This document shows positions 53,785-62,979 of a stretch of DNA of 64,000 nucleotides, piece by piece. The stretch lies in NCBI RefSeq assembly GCF_031202265.1, contig NZ_CP100604.1:1656501-1720500 (forward strand). Direction: 5' to 3'. The position numbers and the translations under genes are program-made. How positions within the stretch are numbered: position 1 is the first letter of the stretch; each line of letters begins with the position of its first letter. Below the pieces are notes generated by a model. That model did no database searches. It saw only the letters and a program-made list of their open reading frames with translations, and was not told the origin of the DNA. The stretch comes from Bradyrhizobium sp. Ash2021. Lineage in GTDB: Bacteria; Pseudomonadota; Alphaproteobacteria; Rhizobiales; Xanthobacteraceae.

Positions 53785-55281
53785 ATGAAGCCCGACACCC
53801 AAGATTGGCACCGCCTGGCGAAAACGCTCGTCTTTAGAAGCGACGCTTTCATCGACGGAAAATACGTGAAGGCGGTGTCGGGCGAGACATTCGAATGCCG
53901 AAGTCCCATAGATGGAGGCGTCCTGACCACGGTCGCGGCCTGCGCGGAAAGGGATGTCGATCTCGCTGTCGCGGCGGCCCGTCGGGCCTTTGATGCGGGC
54001 GTCTGGCGTGACATGCCGCCGAAGGAAAGAAAGAAGGTGCTGTTTCGGCTCGCCGATCTCCTCGTTGATAACAGCGAAGAGCTCGCGCTGCTCGAAACGC
54101 TCGATATGGGCAAGCCGATCCGCTTTTCCGCTGCGGTCGACATCCGGACGGCTGCCAACTCCATCCGATGGTCGGCCGAAGCGATTGACAAGCTTTACGG
54201 CGAAATTGCTCCGACAGGGCCGCAGGTGCTCGCTTTGGTCAATTGGGAGGCGATCGGCGTCGTCGGCGTCGTCGTGCCGTGGAACTTCCCCCTGATCATG
54301 GCCGCCTGGAAAGTGGGACCTGCGCTGGCTGCCGGCAATAGCGTGGTGTTGAAGCCTGCTGAGCAATCGCCACTGTCGACGATCTTTCTCGCCGAGTTGG
54401 CGGTTCAAGCCGGAATTCCCGCCGGCGTATTGAACGTCGTGCCCGGCTTCGGACAGACGGCTGGGAAGGCGATTGGTCTACATTCGGACATCGATTTCGT
54501 GGGCTTCACGGGTTCGACCGAGGTAGGGAAGCTGTTTCTCAGCTATTCGGGTCAATCGAATATGAAGGGTCTGAGCTTGGAGTGCGGGGGCAAGTCTCCG
54601 AACATCGTATTCGCTGACGCTCCTAACTTGGACGTAGCAGCCAAAGCCGCAGCTTTCGGCATCTTCTTCAACCAAGGAGAGATGTGTACGGCGGCGTCGA
54701 GGCTGCTCGTCCAAAAGAGCATCAAAGACGAATTCCTCGAGAAGGTGATAACGATCGGCAAGACGATGCAAGCCGGCGATCCGCTCGATCCGAAGGTTAA
54801 AATGGGCGCGATAGTCGACGAGCGGCAGATGCATCGCGTTCTCGGCTACATCAGGAGCGGCGTGAACGCGGGCGCGCGCCTCGCCCTGGGAGGCAATCAA
54901 GTCAGGTCGGAGACAGGCGGCTTCTACGTCGAGCCGACTATATTCGATGACGTGGCATCGGAAATGACGATCGCGCGCGACGAAATCTTTGGACCGGTAT
55001 TGTCCGTCCTGGCCTTCGATGACGCCAACGACGCGCTTCGGATCGCAAACGATACGATCTACGGTCTCGGCGCCGGCGTGTGGACGAAGGATTTCGCCAC
55101 GGCACACCAAGTTTCTCGCAAGCTGCAGTCCGGGACGGTTTGGGTCAATTGCTACGACGCAAGCGATGACACCGTGCCTTTCGGAGGCTTTAAGCAGTCC
55201 GGCATCGGGCACGACCGATCGATGCATGCGCTCCGAAAATTCTCCCAGATGAAGACGACTTGGATGAACATCTCTGCCTGA
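53785..55281 (+). CDS. NAD(P)-dependent aldehyde dehydrogenase
   Basis: It oxidises an aldehyde to the acid. NFPLIMAAWKVGPALAAGN (cofactor site), FTGSTEVGKLFL, the general-base Glu in LSLECGGKSPN and the nucleophile Cys in NQGEMCTAASRL are all in place. Length is 498 residues. The closest pattern is the PuuC/4-aminobutyraldehyde type, but specificity is not decided by sequence. It starts 36 bp after the synthetase stop. Confidence 0.92.
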   Translation: MKPDTQDWHRLAKTLVFRSDAFIDGKYVKAVSGETFECRSPIDGGVLTTVAACAERDVDLAVAAARRAFDAGVWRDMPPKERKKVLFRLADLLVDNSEELALLETLDMGKPIRFSAAVDIRTAANSIRWSAEAIDKLYGEIAPTGPQVLALVNWEAIGVVGVVVPWNFPLIMAAWKVGPALAAGNSVVLKPAEQSPLSTIFLAELAVQAGIPAGVLNVVPGFGQTAGKAIGLHSDIDFVGFTGSTEVGKLFLSYSGQSNMKGLSLECGGKSPNIVFADAPNLDVAAKAAAFGIFFNQGEMCTAASRLLVQKSIKDEFLEKVITIGKTMQAGDPLDPKVKMGAIVDERQMHRVLGYIRSGVNAGARLALGGNQVRSETGGFYVEPTIFDDVASEMTIARDEIFGPVLSVLAFDDANDALRIANDTIYGLGAGVWTKDFATAHQVSRKLQSGTVWVNCYDASDDTVPFGGFKQSGIGHDRSMHALRKFSQMKTTWMNISA

Positions 55282-55305
55282 GAAGACGAACCGGGAGAAA
55301 TCAAA

Positions 55306-55890
55306 ATGACCAAGCGCGCAGAGCAGAAAGTCGAAACGCGAACCCGCATCGTCGACGCGGCGGCGAAACGCTTCCTTATCGATGGAATAGAGGGGGCGAC
55401 GATCTCGAAGGTCTTGGGGGACGCGGGACTGACGCACGGGACCTTCTATGCCCACTTCCAGTCGAAGGAAACCTTGCTCGCCGAAGCTTTCTTGACCGCC
55501 GCAGCCGAGACCTCCGAACGGTGGATCGTGGGAGTTTCGGACCTGTCGACGAACCAAGGTATCGGCCTTCTTCTCGCGCGGGCTCTCGGAAATGCTCATC
55601 TGAAGCACCCCGAAACAGGTTGTCCCTTCGTGGCTGCTGGTTCGGAGATCTGGAGAAGCCACAACGAGATTCGTAAGGCCTATGAGGAGGGGATGCTCGC
55701 TGTAGCTGCCAAAGTTGCCGACTCGCTAGGGGACCAAGCGGACGTCGACCACGCCATCGCAATCCATGCGATCTGCATCGGAGGGCTAACTATGGCCCGT
55801 TCCGTCGCAAGCGAAGAAGTCTCACTGAGAGTGCTCAGGGCGTGCCGGCAATTCGTGCTCAAGAGATTGCAGAAGAGCGCGGAAGCATAA
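55306..55890 (+). CDS. TetR-family transcriptional regulator
   Basis: The N-terminal helix-turn-helix reads TRIVDAAAKRFLIDGIEGATISKVLGDAGLTHGTFYAHFQSK when joined across two short segments, typical of TetR repressors. The C-terminal ligand-binding domain is less conserved. 194 residues, 24 bp downstream of the dehydrogenase gene with GGGAGA upstream. Its place inside the operon suggests auto-regulation; the 14-bp repeat at 51938 and 52034 is a candidate operator. Confidence 0.9.
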   Translation: MTKRAEQKVETRTRIVDAAAKRFLIDGIEGATISKVLGDAGLTHGTFYAHFQSKETLLAEAFLTAAAETSERWIVGVSDLSTNQGIGLLLARALGNAHLKHPETGCPFVAAGSEIWRSHNEIRKAYEEGMLAVAAKVADSLGDQADVDHAIAIHAICIGGLTMARSVASEEVSLRVLRACRQFVLKRLQKSAEA

Positions 55891-55905
55891 CGATTGGAGA
55901 CCGGA

Positions 55906-56307
55906 ATGGCGATCGAAGACCTCAATGTAAAAGACCTCGAAGCGTTGCCGGACGACGCGCCTGTGTTGATGCTCAACCTTGTGCGTCTGAAGGAGAAGGC
56001 TTCGAGCGGCGAAGGGTCAGGCTGGGACGCGTATCTAAGATACAGCGCGGCGACCGCCCCAATGATCAAGGCTCGCGGCGGCACCATTGTCTGGGCTGGA
56101 AAAGCGGAAGCCGTCGCGTTGGGCGTCGCCCAGAACAACGTCTGGGATTTCGTCGCGCTAGTCCGATATCCCTCTCGCGCCGCGTTCATCGACATGATGA
56201 CATCCGATGAGTACGTGCAATCCGCCAATCCCCATCGCGTCGACGGTGTCGTCGAGCACGTTATCGTGGCGACCCGTGAAACCTACAGCAAGCTCAAGGG
56301 ACTCTGA
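55906..56307 (+). CDS. DUF1330 family protein
   Basis: A 133-residue dimeric alpha-beta barrel type protein: LNLVRLKEKA, KARGGTIVWAGKAEA and VALVRYPSRAAFIDMMTSDEY are the family signature. ATG 55906 follows GGAGACC nine bases upstream; an earlier ATG at 55894 overlaps that site. Members often occur in catabolic operons, with unknown activity. The next gene starts 3 bp later. Confidence 0.85.
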   Translation: MAIEDLNVKDLEALPDDAPVLMLNLVRLKEKASSGEGSGWDAYLRYSAATAPMIKARGGTIVWAGKAEAVALGVAQNNVWDFVALVRYPSRAAFIDMMTSDEYVQSANPHRVDGVVEHVIVATRETYSKLKGL

Positions 56308-56310
56308 CAA

Positions 56311-57207
56311 GTGTATTCCCTAAAACACGGAACGTTGGCCGTAAACGGCGTCCGCCTGCACTACGTAGAGCAAGGGGCTGGCGCGCCAATTCTCTTTCTT
56401 CACGGCTTTCCCGAATATTGGGGCGCGTGGCGCACGATCATGAAGGAACTCGGCGATCAATTCCGGTCCATCGCGATTGATACGAGAGGTATCAATCTTT
56501 CAGGAGAACCCGAGGGCCTCGACGGCTATGCCGTGAAAGAACTTGTCGAGGACGTCGTGCAGACAATTGCTGCGCTGGGCTGCAAAAAGGTAACCTTGGT
56601 CGGTCACGATTGGGGTGGATTCATCGCATGGGAGATGGCGATACGGCATCCTGAGATGCTGGACCGGCTCGTAATTATCAACACTGCACACACCGGCATA
56701 TTCGATAGAGAACTCCGAAAAGGCGAAGCGCAGGCGGCGGCGAGCAAATATATGCTCGCATTCCGCTCCCCGCGCGGCGAGGAATTGGTTTCGCGGAAAG
56801 ATTTCGCGGGATTTCGTCGCGAGATCATCGACCCTCACCGTGCATCAGGAACGATGACCGAAGAGGAGGCCGCCGAGTACATAGCTCTTTGGAATAACGC
56901 CGGAAGCCTTACCGCCGGTCTCAATTACTATCGCGCGAACAAGAGCGGTCCACCTAGCGGTGACGATAACGAACCTAGATCCCTGCCAGACACCGTCATC
57001 TCGGTACCCACATTGGTCATATGGGGCGAGAAAGACGTCTACTTCACCCCTGACAATGCGGACCTCTTGCAAGAGGTGGTGCCCGACCTGACGGTGCGCC
57101 GGTTTGCTGAAAACGACCACTGGATTGTGCATCAGAAACCCAAGGAGGTGGCTGCTTTGATAGCGCAGTTCGCCCTAGGCAGATTGGCCGTCGAACATGC
57201 ACGCTGA
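56311..57207 (+). CDS. Alpha/beta hydrolase of the epoxide-hydrolase type
   Basis: The oxyanion motif HGFPEYWGAWR is near residue 30, the nucleophile is Asp in GHDWGGFIAWEM near residue 97, and the catalytic His is in ENDHWIVHQKP near the end. An Asp nucleophile with this N-terminus is characteristic of epoxide hydrolases and dehalogenases rather than serine esterases. 298 residues. Start is GTG 56311, three bases after the previous stop. Its 3' end overlaps the thioesterase gene by 11 bp. Confidence 0.88.
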   Translation: MYSLKHGTLAVNGVRLHYVEQGAGAPILFLHGFPEYWGAWRTIMKELGDQFRSIAIDTRGINLSGEPEGLDGYAVKELVEDVVQTIAALGCKKVTLVGHDWGGFIAWEMAIRHPEMLDRLVIINTAHTGIFDRELRKGEAQAAASKYMLAFRSPRGEELVSRKDFAGFRREIIDPHRASGTMTEEEAAEYIALWNNAGSLTAGLNYYRANKSGPPSGDDNEPRSLPDTVISVPTLVIWGEKDVYFTPDNADLLQEVVPDLTVRRFAENDHWIVHQKPKEVAALIAQFALGRLAVEHAR

Positions 57208-57685
57208 ACCCTCATCGACTTCGGCCGGTATCAAGAAGACGATAGACGAAACGGAGTTTTCGTCTGTCGCAGCCGAAGCCCTACGTTCGTATGATCAGGA
57301 TTTCCAGACGTTCTTTCTCGCAAAGCTGCTTGGTGCGGATATATCGTTCAGTGCCGACACCTGCGTCGTCACCGTTCGGGTGCGCGATTTCCTCAAAAAT
57401 CCGCAAGGTACGCTGCACGGCGGTATCATCGCGACCATCTTCGACATCTCAATGGGGCATCTCCTCAATCATGCCTTGGGCGGAGCCGGAGTCACCCTGG
57501 AGATGAAAGTGCAGTACCTGCGGCCGGTGCGCGCCGGTGCGGTTACCTGCGAAGCTAGATTCAACAAGCAGGGCCGGACGATCAACTACCTCGAGGCGAA
57601 GATGTTCGACGCCGCGGGCGTGCTGATTGCGGCCGCAACATCGACTTGGCATCAACTTCCCCTGGCCGGCGCCAACCAATCCTGA
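57197..57685 (+). CDS. PaaI-type hotdog thioesterase
   Basis: Hotdog fold: NPQGTLHGGIIATIFDISMGH near residue 72, with GGVTLEMKVQYLRPV-like strand text (GAGVTLEMKVQYLRPV). It would hydrolyse an acyl-CoA, perhaps relieving trapped intermediates made by the synthetase of the same operon. 162 residues. ATG 57197 overlaps the hydrolase stop in another frame. Confidence 0.87.
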   Translation: MHAEPSSTSAGIKKTIDETEFSSVAAEALRSYDQDFQTFFLAKLLGADISFSADTCVVTVRVRDFLKNPQGTLHGGIIATIFDISMGHLLNHALGGAGVTLEMKVQYLRPVRAGAVTCEARFNKQGRTINYLEAKMFDAAGVLIAAATSTWHQLPLAGANQS

Positions 57686-57731
57686 TGCTCGGACATTGTA
57701 CCCGACTTCACAAGACAAAGGATTCTTACCG

Positions 57732-58538
57732 ATGGAACTGAAACACAAGCGAGTGCTCGTAACCGGCGGCTCCAGCGGCATCGGGTTTGCCATCGCAGAA
57801 GCGATGGCCGCGAGCGGCGCCCGCATCGTCATAGTTGGCCGTGGAGAGACAAGATTGTCGGAAGCGGCGGCAAAGCTCTCTGCCGGCGGAAATAAAGTGG
57901 ACTTCGTGGCCGGCGACGTGACGGTGGATATCGATCGTCGTTGCATCTTGTCGGAAGCGGTCGCCCGGCTTGGGGGGCTGGACATCCTCGTAAATAACGC
58001 GGGCGCCGTACGCGCGGGGCGTCTTGAGCTAATATCAGAAGCCGACATCCGCGCGATGATAGAGGTGGATCTGGTCGCCCCGATTCTGTTCGTCAGGGAG
58101 GCGTTGCCGCACCTGCGCAAGAGCGGCGAATCGCTGGTCGTCAACATCGCTTCCGCTGCGGCCCTGACCGGTGTGCCGTTTTACGGGACCTACGCCGCGG
58201 CCAAGGCGGGGCTCTCACGGTTCGGCGAAGCTCTCCGTCGAGAGCTGAAGGGTGAGGGTGTCCACGTCATGACGGTCTACCCTGTAGCAACCGACACCCC
58301 GATGATGGCCAGTTCGAAGGCAGGGGCCGATCTGGGTTTCGGGCGCGAGCCCGCGGAGGCCGTCGGCAAGGCGGTAGTTGAAGGCATCGAGGCTAACGCC
58401 ATCGAAGTCATCCGTGGAGGCGAGGCGCGGGCAAAGGCCATCGTGCTCAATCGGGAAAATCCATTGGCGCTGGACGAGCGCTTCATGAGCATGAAGGCCG
58501 CCCTAGAGGAAGCCACGCGCGACCATCGAGCGTTCTGA
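57732..58538 (+). CDS. Short-chain dehydrogenase/reductase
   Basis: A classical SDR: the nucleotide-binding TGGSSGIGFAIAEA is near residue 12, NNAG near residue 88, and the catalytic Ser is in VVNIASAAALTG with Tyr and Lys in YGTYAAAKAGL. 268 residues. ATG 57732 gives the standard N-terminus MELKHKRVLVTGG; the open frame upstream runs through the thioesterase gene. Stop TGA overlaps the next ATG (TGATG). Confidence 0.91.
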   Translation: MELKHKRVLVTGGSSGIGFAIAEAMAASGARIVIVGRGETRLSEAAAKLSAGGNKVDFVAGDVTVDIDRRCILSEAVARLGGLDILVNNAGAVRAGRLELISEADIRAMIEVDLVAPILFVREALPHLRKSGESLVVNIASAAALTGVPFYGTYAAAKAGLSRFGEALRRELKGEGVHVMTVYPVATDTPMMASSKAGADLGFGREPAEAVGKAVVEGIEANAIEVIRGGEARAKAIVLNRENPLALDERFMSMKAALEEATRDHRAF

Positions 58539-59731
58539 TGGCGTATGACTATGCCGTCATCGGAGGCGGGATTGTAGGCATCTCGACGGCTCGTTCGCTG
58601 TTGCTGAGTCAACCGGGAAGCAAGATCGTCGTGTTCGAAAAGGAAGGCGATCTTGCGAGGCATCAGACCGGCAGGAACAGCGGTGTCATTCACGCCGGTG
58701 TCTACTACCAGCCTGGCAGCCTGAAGGCGACCCTCTGCAAGGAAGGGGCCGAAGCGACCCTCAGGTTTTGTGACGAACACGGCATCGCGGTCGAACGCTG
58801 CGGTAAGTTGATCGTGGCGACCAATCAAGTCGAGCTCGAACGTCTGCGGGGGTTGGAGGAAAGAGCTGCAGCGAACTCTATTGGCTTCGAGCGTATCGAC
58901 CAGGCAGAACTCTGCAGGCGCGAGCCGCGTATCGTCGGCCTTGGAGCCCTTTATATCCCCTCGACGGCGATAGTGAGCTACACCGACATCGTGCGCGCAA
59001 TGGCAGTCGAGTTCACATCAAGCGGTGGTGAAATTCGACTGGGTGAAAAGGTCATCTCGGTGAGAGAAGAGATCGACGAAGTGGTCATTGCAACCGATGA
59101 CACGGAGACTCGTGCACGGAAGCTGATCGCTTGCGCGGGGCTGTTCGCGGATCGGGTCGCCAAGTGGTGCGGTATCGAAGACGATTTCAGGATTGTTCCG
59201 TTTCGGGGCGAGTATTATCGGTTGGGGTCGGATAAGAACCGGATCGTCAACCATCTGATCTATCCAGTACCGGATCCGGCGCTGCCGTTTCTTGGCGTCC
59301 ATTTGACGCGCATGATAGATGGCGGCGTGACGGTCGGTCCGAATGCTGTTCTGAGTCTGAAACGCGAAGGCTACAGTCGTTTTGCGTTCAGTGCTGCCGA
59401 CAGCCTCCAAACCCTCACGTATCCCGGCTTCTGGCGCGTCATGCGTCAGAACATTCGTTCGGGTTCGGACGAACTCATGAATTCGCTGTTCAAGACCCGA
59501 TATCTTGCTCAATGCAGGAAGTACTGCCCCGAATTGCGGGCGAGCGACCTGCACGATCACCCTCCCGGTGTTCGTGCGCAAGCTGTCATGAATGACGGCA
59601 CTCTGGTGCACGATTTTCTCATTCGCCGTACCAAGCGAACGATCCACGTCTGCAACGCCCCTTCGCCGGCTGCGACATCAGCGATTCCAATCGGGAGAGA
59701 GGTCGCAAGGAGGGCAGAGGCTCTTTGCTGA
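58538..59731 (+). CDS. lhgO: L-2-hydroxyglutarate oxidase-like flavoprotein
   Basis: The FAD-binding DYAVIGGGIVGISTARSLL starts at residue 4, followed by GRNSGVIHAGVYYQPGSLKA, the LhgO signature, and the C-terminal VCNAPSPAATSAIPIGREVA. The family oxidises L-2-hydroxyglutarate to 2-oxoglutarate. 397 residues. It is coupled to the SDR gene and ends the plus-strand operon. The symbol reflects family; substrate could differ. Confidence 0.87.
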   Translation: MAYDYAVIGGGIVGISTARSLLLSQPGSKIVVFEKEGDLARHQTGRNSGVIHAGVYYQPGSLKATLCKEGAEATLRFCDEHGIAVERCGKLIVATNQVELERLRGLEERAAANSIGFERIDQAELCRREPRIVGLGALYIPSTAIVSYTDIVRAMAVEFTSSGGEIRLGEKVISVREEIDEVVIATDDTETRARKLIACAGLFADRVAKWCGIEDDFRIVPFRGEYYRLGSDKNRIVNHLIYPVPDPALPFLGVHLTRMIDGGVTVGPNAVLSLKREGYSRFAFSAADSLQTLTYPGFWRVMRQNIRSGSDELMNSLFKTRYLAQCRKYCPELRASDLHDHPPGVRAQAVMNDGTLVHDFLIRRTKRTIHVCNAPSPAATSAIPIGREVARRAEALC

Positions 59732-59899
59732 ACGGTTGGTAAGCGTCGGCTCCGCTACCGTCGCTTTCCCGGTTGAGTTACGAGCGCGTTGGCTCCGCGA
59801 ATTGGTCCGGGGGCAATTTGCCGTAGTGATCGAGAAAGACCTGGTTGAACTAAGGGAGGCGCACGGCAACGGTGGGCACCTCCTCGAAGTAACGGAGCC

Positions 59900-60317
59900 A
59901 CGCTCGCATCCCGGCCCGCTTGAAGTTCGGCCCGTCAGGCTGTCCGATCTTGCGAAATGCCGACTTATTCTTCCGAGCAGGAGCAACGGCCTTCGACGCA
60001 AGATCGAGGCAGCCTTCCGGCGCCTCAAGATAAAACCGCAGGTGCTCGAGATCGACAGCCACCCGGCGATGCTGGATCTGGTTCGGAACGGCGACGGGTA
60101 CACAATCGTTCCGTCCTGTGCGTTGGCGGAACACGCGATCGACAAGCTATGGAACTCACCCGTAAGTCGATTGTCGATCACTTGGTCGATTGCCGTGCAA
60201 GAGAACAGAACGCAATCCCTCATCGTCAGGACGGTGGGAGACATTATCAGAAAGCGATTGGCATGCTGGGCCGGCGCAAGCGACACCGCGCATCTGCTCG
60301 TAAAGTGCAGGAACTAG
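59900..60317 (+). pseudogene. C-terminal relic of a LysR-type regulator
   Basis: The frame reads VRLSDLAKCRLILPSRSNGLRRKIEAAF and DSHPAMLDLVRNGDGYTIVPSCALAEH, the ligand-binding domain of LysR regulators of the Nac type. No helix-turn-helix is found: upstream, to 59740, the frame is open but no longer family-like, and before that lies lhgO. The gene has lost its N-terminal half and would not bind DNA. It is convergent with livM. Confidence 0.7.
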
Positions 60318-60357
60318 AAGATCTCGAACGCGGACGGCAGCCCCCTTCGTCGATACG

Positions 60358-61335
60358 CTATATCTTGCGCCGGGCACCCACGAAGGCGTTGGCTATTTCG
60401 CCGGCGATACCCCGTCTGAACATCAGTACGCAAGCCACGAATATCACGCCCTGGATAACCGTAACCCACTGCCCGAAGCCGGCCAAATACTGCTGCATGG
60501 CAACTATCACGAAGGCGCCAATCACTGGACCGAAGATGGTGCCGAGCCCTCCGACCAGCGTCATAAGCACGATTTCGCCGGACATAGACCAGTGAACGTC
60601 GGTCAGCGACACGTTCTGCGCGACGAACACCTTGAGAGACCCCGCGAAGCCAGCCAGCGCTCCGGAAAGGATAAAGGCGAGGAGCTTGTACCGATCGGTC
60701 TTGTAACCGAGGGAAATTGCTCGCGGCTCGTTCTCCCGGATCGATTTTAGCACTTCGCCAAATGGAGAGTTAATCGTGCGAAATACAAAAAGATACCCGC
60801 TCAAGAAGCTGACCAGAACAAAATAATAGAGGATTGTCGGGTCGGAGAGGTCAAACATCCCGAACAAACGGCCTTGAGGGACGCCTTGGATACCGTCCTC
60901 ACCATGGGTGAACGGCGCCTGCAGGTACAGGAAATAGACCAGTTGGGACAGAGCAAGTGTGATCATGGCGAAATAGATTCCCTGGCGACGGATCGCGACT
61001 GCGCCAGTAACGATGGCAAGCGCAGCGGATGCGGTTACGCCGACAAGAACGCCGAGCTCCGGCGAAAGGCCCCAAACCTTCAAGACGTGCGCTGACACAT
61101 AACCGGCCGTGCCGAGGAACATCGCGTGTCCGAACGACAGCAGACCACCGAAGCCGATTAGTAGGTTAAAGGCGCAGGCAAGCAGCGCAAAGCAAAGTGC
61201 TTGCATGACGAAGATTGGATAGATGTCCGTGAAGGGAACGCACGAAAGCGAGACCGCCATCACCACAAATATGACCGTCTGGTCGTGAATCGCCCGTGGC
61301 TTCATCGGCAGGGCATCGTCGGTCGTTACTGTCAT
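60358..61335 (-). CDS. livM: Branched-chain amino-acid ABC permease LivM
   Basis: A multi-helix inner-membrane permease (FTDIYPIFVMQALCFALLACAFNLLIGFGGLLSFGHAMF is the first signature, split here at LLACAF). The cytoplasmic loop SIRENEPRAISLGYKTDRYKLLAF is the ATPase-contact region. 325 residues. The ATG begins MTVTTDDALPM. One base separates it from the livH stop, with livF and livG further upstream on the same strand. Liv systems import branched-chain amino acids but also aromatic or dicarboxylic acids in these bacteria. Confidence 0.93.
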   Translation of the reverse strand: MTVTTDDALPMKPRAIHDQTVIFVVMAVSLSCVPFTDIYPIFVMQALCFALLACAFNLLIGFGGLLSFGHAMFLGTAGYVSAHVLKVWGLSPELGVLVGVTASAALAIVTGAVAIRRQGIYFAMITLALSQLVYFLYLQAPFTHGEDGIQGVPQGRLFGMFDLSDPTILYYFVLVSFLSGYLFVFRTINSPFGEVLKSIRENEPRAISLGYKTDRYKLLAFILSGALAGFAGSLKVFVAQNVSLTDVHWSMSGEIVLMTLVGGLGTIFGPVIGAFVIVAMQQYLAGFGQWVTVIQGVIFVACVLMFRRGIAGEIANAFVGARRKI

Positions 61336-61336
61336 G

Positions 61337-62200
61337 TCAGGTCGCTCGCCCGGTTAGTCCCGTTGGCTTCACTAGCAACACCAGCACCATCAGGACAAAC
61401 ACCACGGTGTTGGAGGCTTCGGGATAGAAATACTTGGTCACTCCCTCGATCACTCCGAGAGCAAAGCCGGTGATTATTGAACCCATGATCGAACCCATGC
61501 CGCCGATGACGACCACCGCGAAGACGACGATGATAAGATCGGCGCCCATAAGCGGGCGTACTTGGTTTATCGGCGCCGATAGCACGCCGGCAAGCGCGGC
61601 CAAGCCTACGCCGAGCCCGTAGGTCAGTGTGATCATTCGCGGAACGTTGATGCCAAAAGCGCGTACGAGCGCGGGGTTTTCGGTGGCAGCGCGCAGATAG
61701 GCGCCAAGACGCGTCTTTTCAATCAAGAACCATGTCGCCAAGCACACCAGCAGCGAGAAGACGACAACCCAACCACGGTAGATCGGCAAGAACATGAAGC
61801 CAAGATTCATGCCGCCCTTAAGTTCATCCGGGATCGCATAGGGCAAGCCAGACGAGCCGAAATAGTTCTGGAATATGCCTTGCACCATCAGCGCAATGCC
61901 GAAAGTCAAGAGCAGCCCATAAAGATGATCGAGCCCGGCGAGCCACTTGAGCATGGTGCGTTCGAGGAACATGCCGAAAATGCCGACTGCTATCGGCGCG
62001 ATCAACAGCGCCCACCAATACCCGAATCCGCACAAGCTCAGTAGGAAATAGGCGCAGAAGGCTCCCATCATGTAGAGCGCACCGTGCGCAAAATTGATGA
62101 TATTGAGCATGCCAAAGATGATCGCGAGCCCTAAGCTTAGCAGCGCATAGAACGAACCGTTGATTAGTCCCACCAGAAGCTGTGCGTAGAGAGCATGCAT
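61337..62200 (-). CDS. livH: Branched-chain amino-acid ABC permease LivH
   Basis: The second permease subunit: LLVGLINGSFYALLSLGLAIIFGMLNIINFAHGALYMMG (split across two helices) and ENPALVRAFGINVPRMI, the ATPase-contact loop. Eight or so membrane helices are visible. 287 residues. It lies one base upstream of livM and about 35 bp downstream of livF. Confidence 0.94.
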   Translation of the reverse strand: MHALYAQLLVGLINGSFYALLSLGLAIIFGMLNIINFAHGALYMMGAFCAYFLLSLCGFGYWWALLIAPIAVGIFGMFLERTMLKWLAGLDHLYGLLLTFGIALMVQGIFQNYFGSSGLPYAIPDELKGGMNLGFMFLPIYRGWVVVFSLLVCLATWFLIEKTRLGAYLRAATENPALVRAFGINVPRMITLTYGLGVGLAALAGVLSAPINQVRPLMGADLIIVVFAVVVIGGMGSIMGSIITGFALGVIEGVTKYFYPEASNTVVFVLMVLVLLVKPTGLTGRAT

Positions 62201-62235
62201 TGGTTTGCCTCGAATTCAACCTCGGTTAGCTCGGT

Positions 62236-62979
62236 TCAGACGCCGAGATAGGTGTGGAGCTTGTCCATGTTGGACGACAGCTCGGAATTGGCAAAACCGT
62301 CGATCACCTTGCCGTGCTCGACGATGTAGTAGCGATCCGCGACGGTGGAAGCGAAGCGGAAATTCTGTTCGACCAGAAGGATCGTGAACCCTTCCGACTT
62401 CAGCCGCGAAATGGTGTGGCCGATCTGCTGGATGATGACGGGCGCGAGCCCCTCGGTCGGCTCATCCAGCATCAGGAAGCGGGCGCCGGTGCGCAGGATT
62501 CTGGCGATCGCCAGCATCTGCTGCTCGCCGCCGGAAAGTTTTGTACCTTGGCTGTTCAGCCGTTCCTTGAGGTTCGGAAACAGATCAAAAATCTGATCGA
62601 GCGACAAGCCGCCGGGGCGCACGATCGGCGGCAGCAGCAGGTTTTCGCGCACGTCGAGGCTGGCGAAAATGCCGCGCTCTTCGGGGCAAAACGCGATTCC
62701 CATCCGCGCGATCCTGTCAGATGAGGTGCGGATGATCTCGTGGTTGTCGAAACGGATTGAACCCGTACGCTTGCCCATGATTCCCATGATCGACTTCAGC
62801 GTGGTGGTCTTGCCGGCGCCGTTGCGGCCTAGCAACGTCACCACCTCGCCAGCTTTCACGTTGAATTCAATGCCGTGAAGGATATGGGATTCGCCGTACC
62901 AGGCCTGCAGATCCTTGACCGACAGCACCTCGGTGCAGGCAGCCTGTGCGGGGGCGTCTGTCAATTCTGCCTCAGCCAT
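62236..62979 (-). CDS. livF: Branched-chain amino-acid ABC ATPase LivF
   Basis: ABC ATPase: Walker A GRNGAGKTTTL, signature LSGGEQQMLAIAR and Walker B FLMLDEPTEGLAP are intact. 247 residues, as in LivF. The ATG overlaps the livG stop by 8 bp. It energises the LivHM permease on the cytoplasmic face. Confidence 0.94.
   Translation of the reverse strand: MAEAELTDAPAQAACTEVLSVKDLQAWYGESHILHGIEFNVKAGEVVTLLGRNGAGKTTTLKSIMGIMGKRTGSIRFDNHEIIRTSSDRIARMGIAFCPEERGIFASLDVRENLLLPPIVRPGGLSLDQIFDLFPNLKERLNSQGTKLSGGEQQMLAIARILRTGARFLMLDEPTEGLAPVIIQQIGHTISRLKSEGFTILLVEQNFRFASTVADRYYIVEHGKVIDGFANSELSSNMDKLHTYLGV

Noticed and set aside
59592..59900. Full-length regulator frame overlapping the end of lhgO
   Set aside because: The first 100 residues overlap lhgO in another frame and do not look like a helix-turn-helix; only the ligand-binding part from about 59900 is recognisable.
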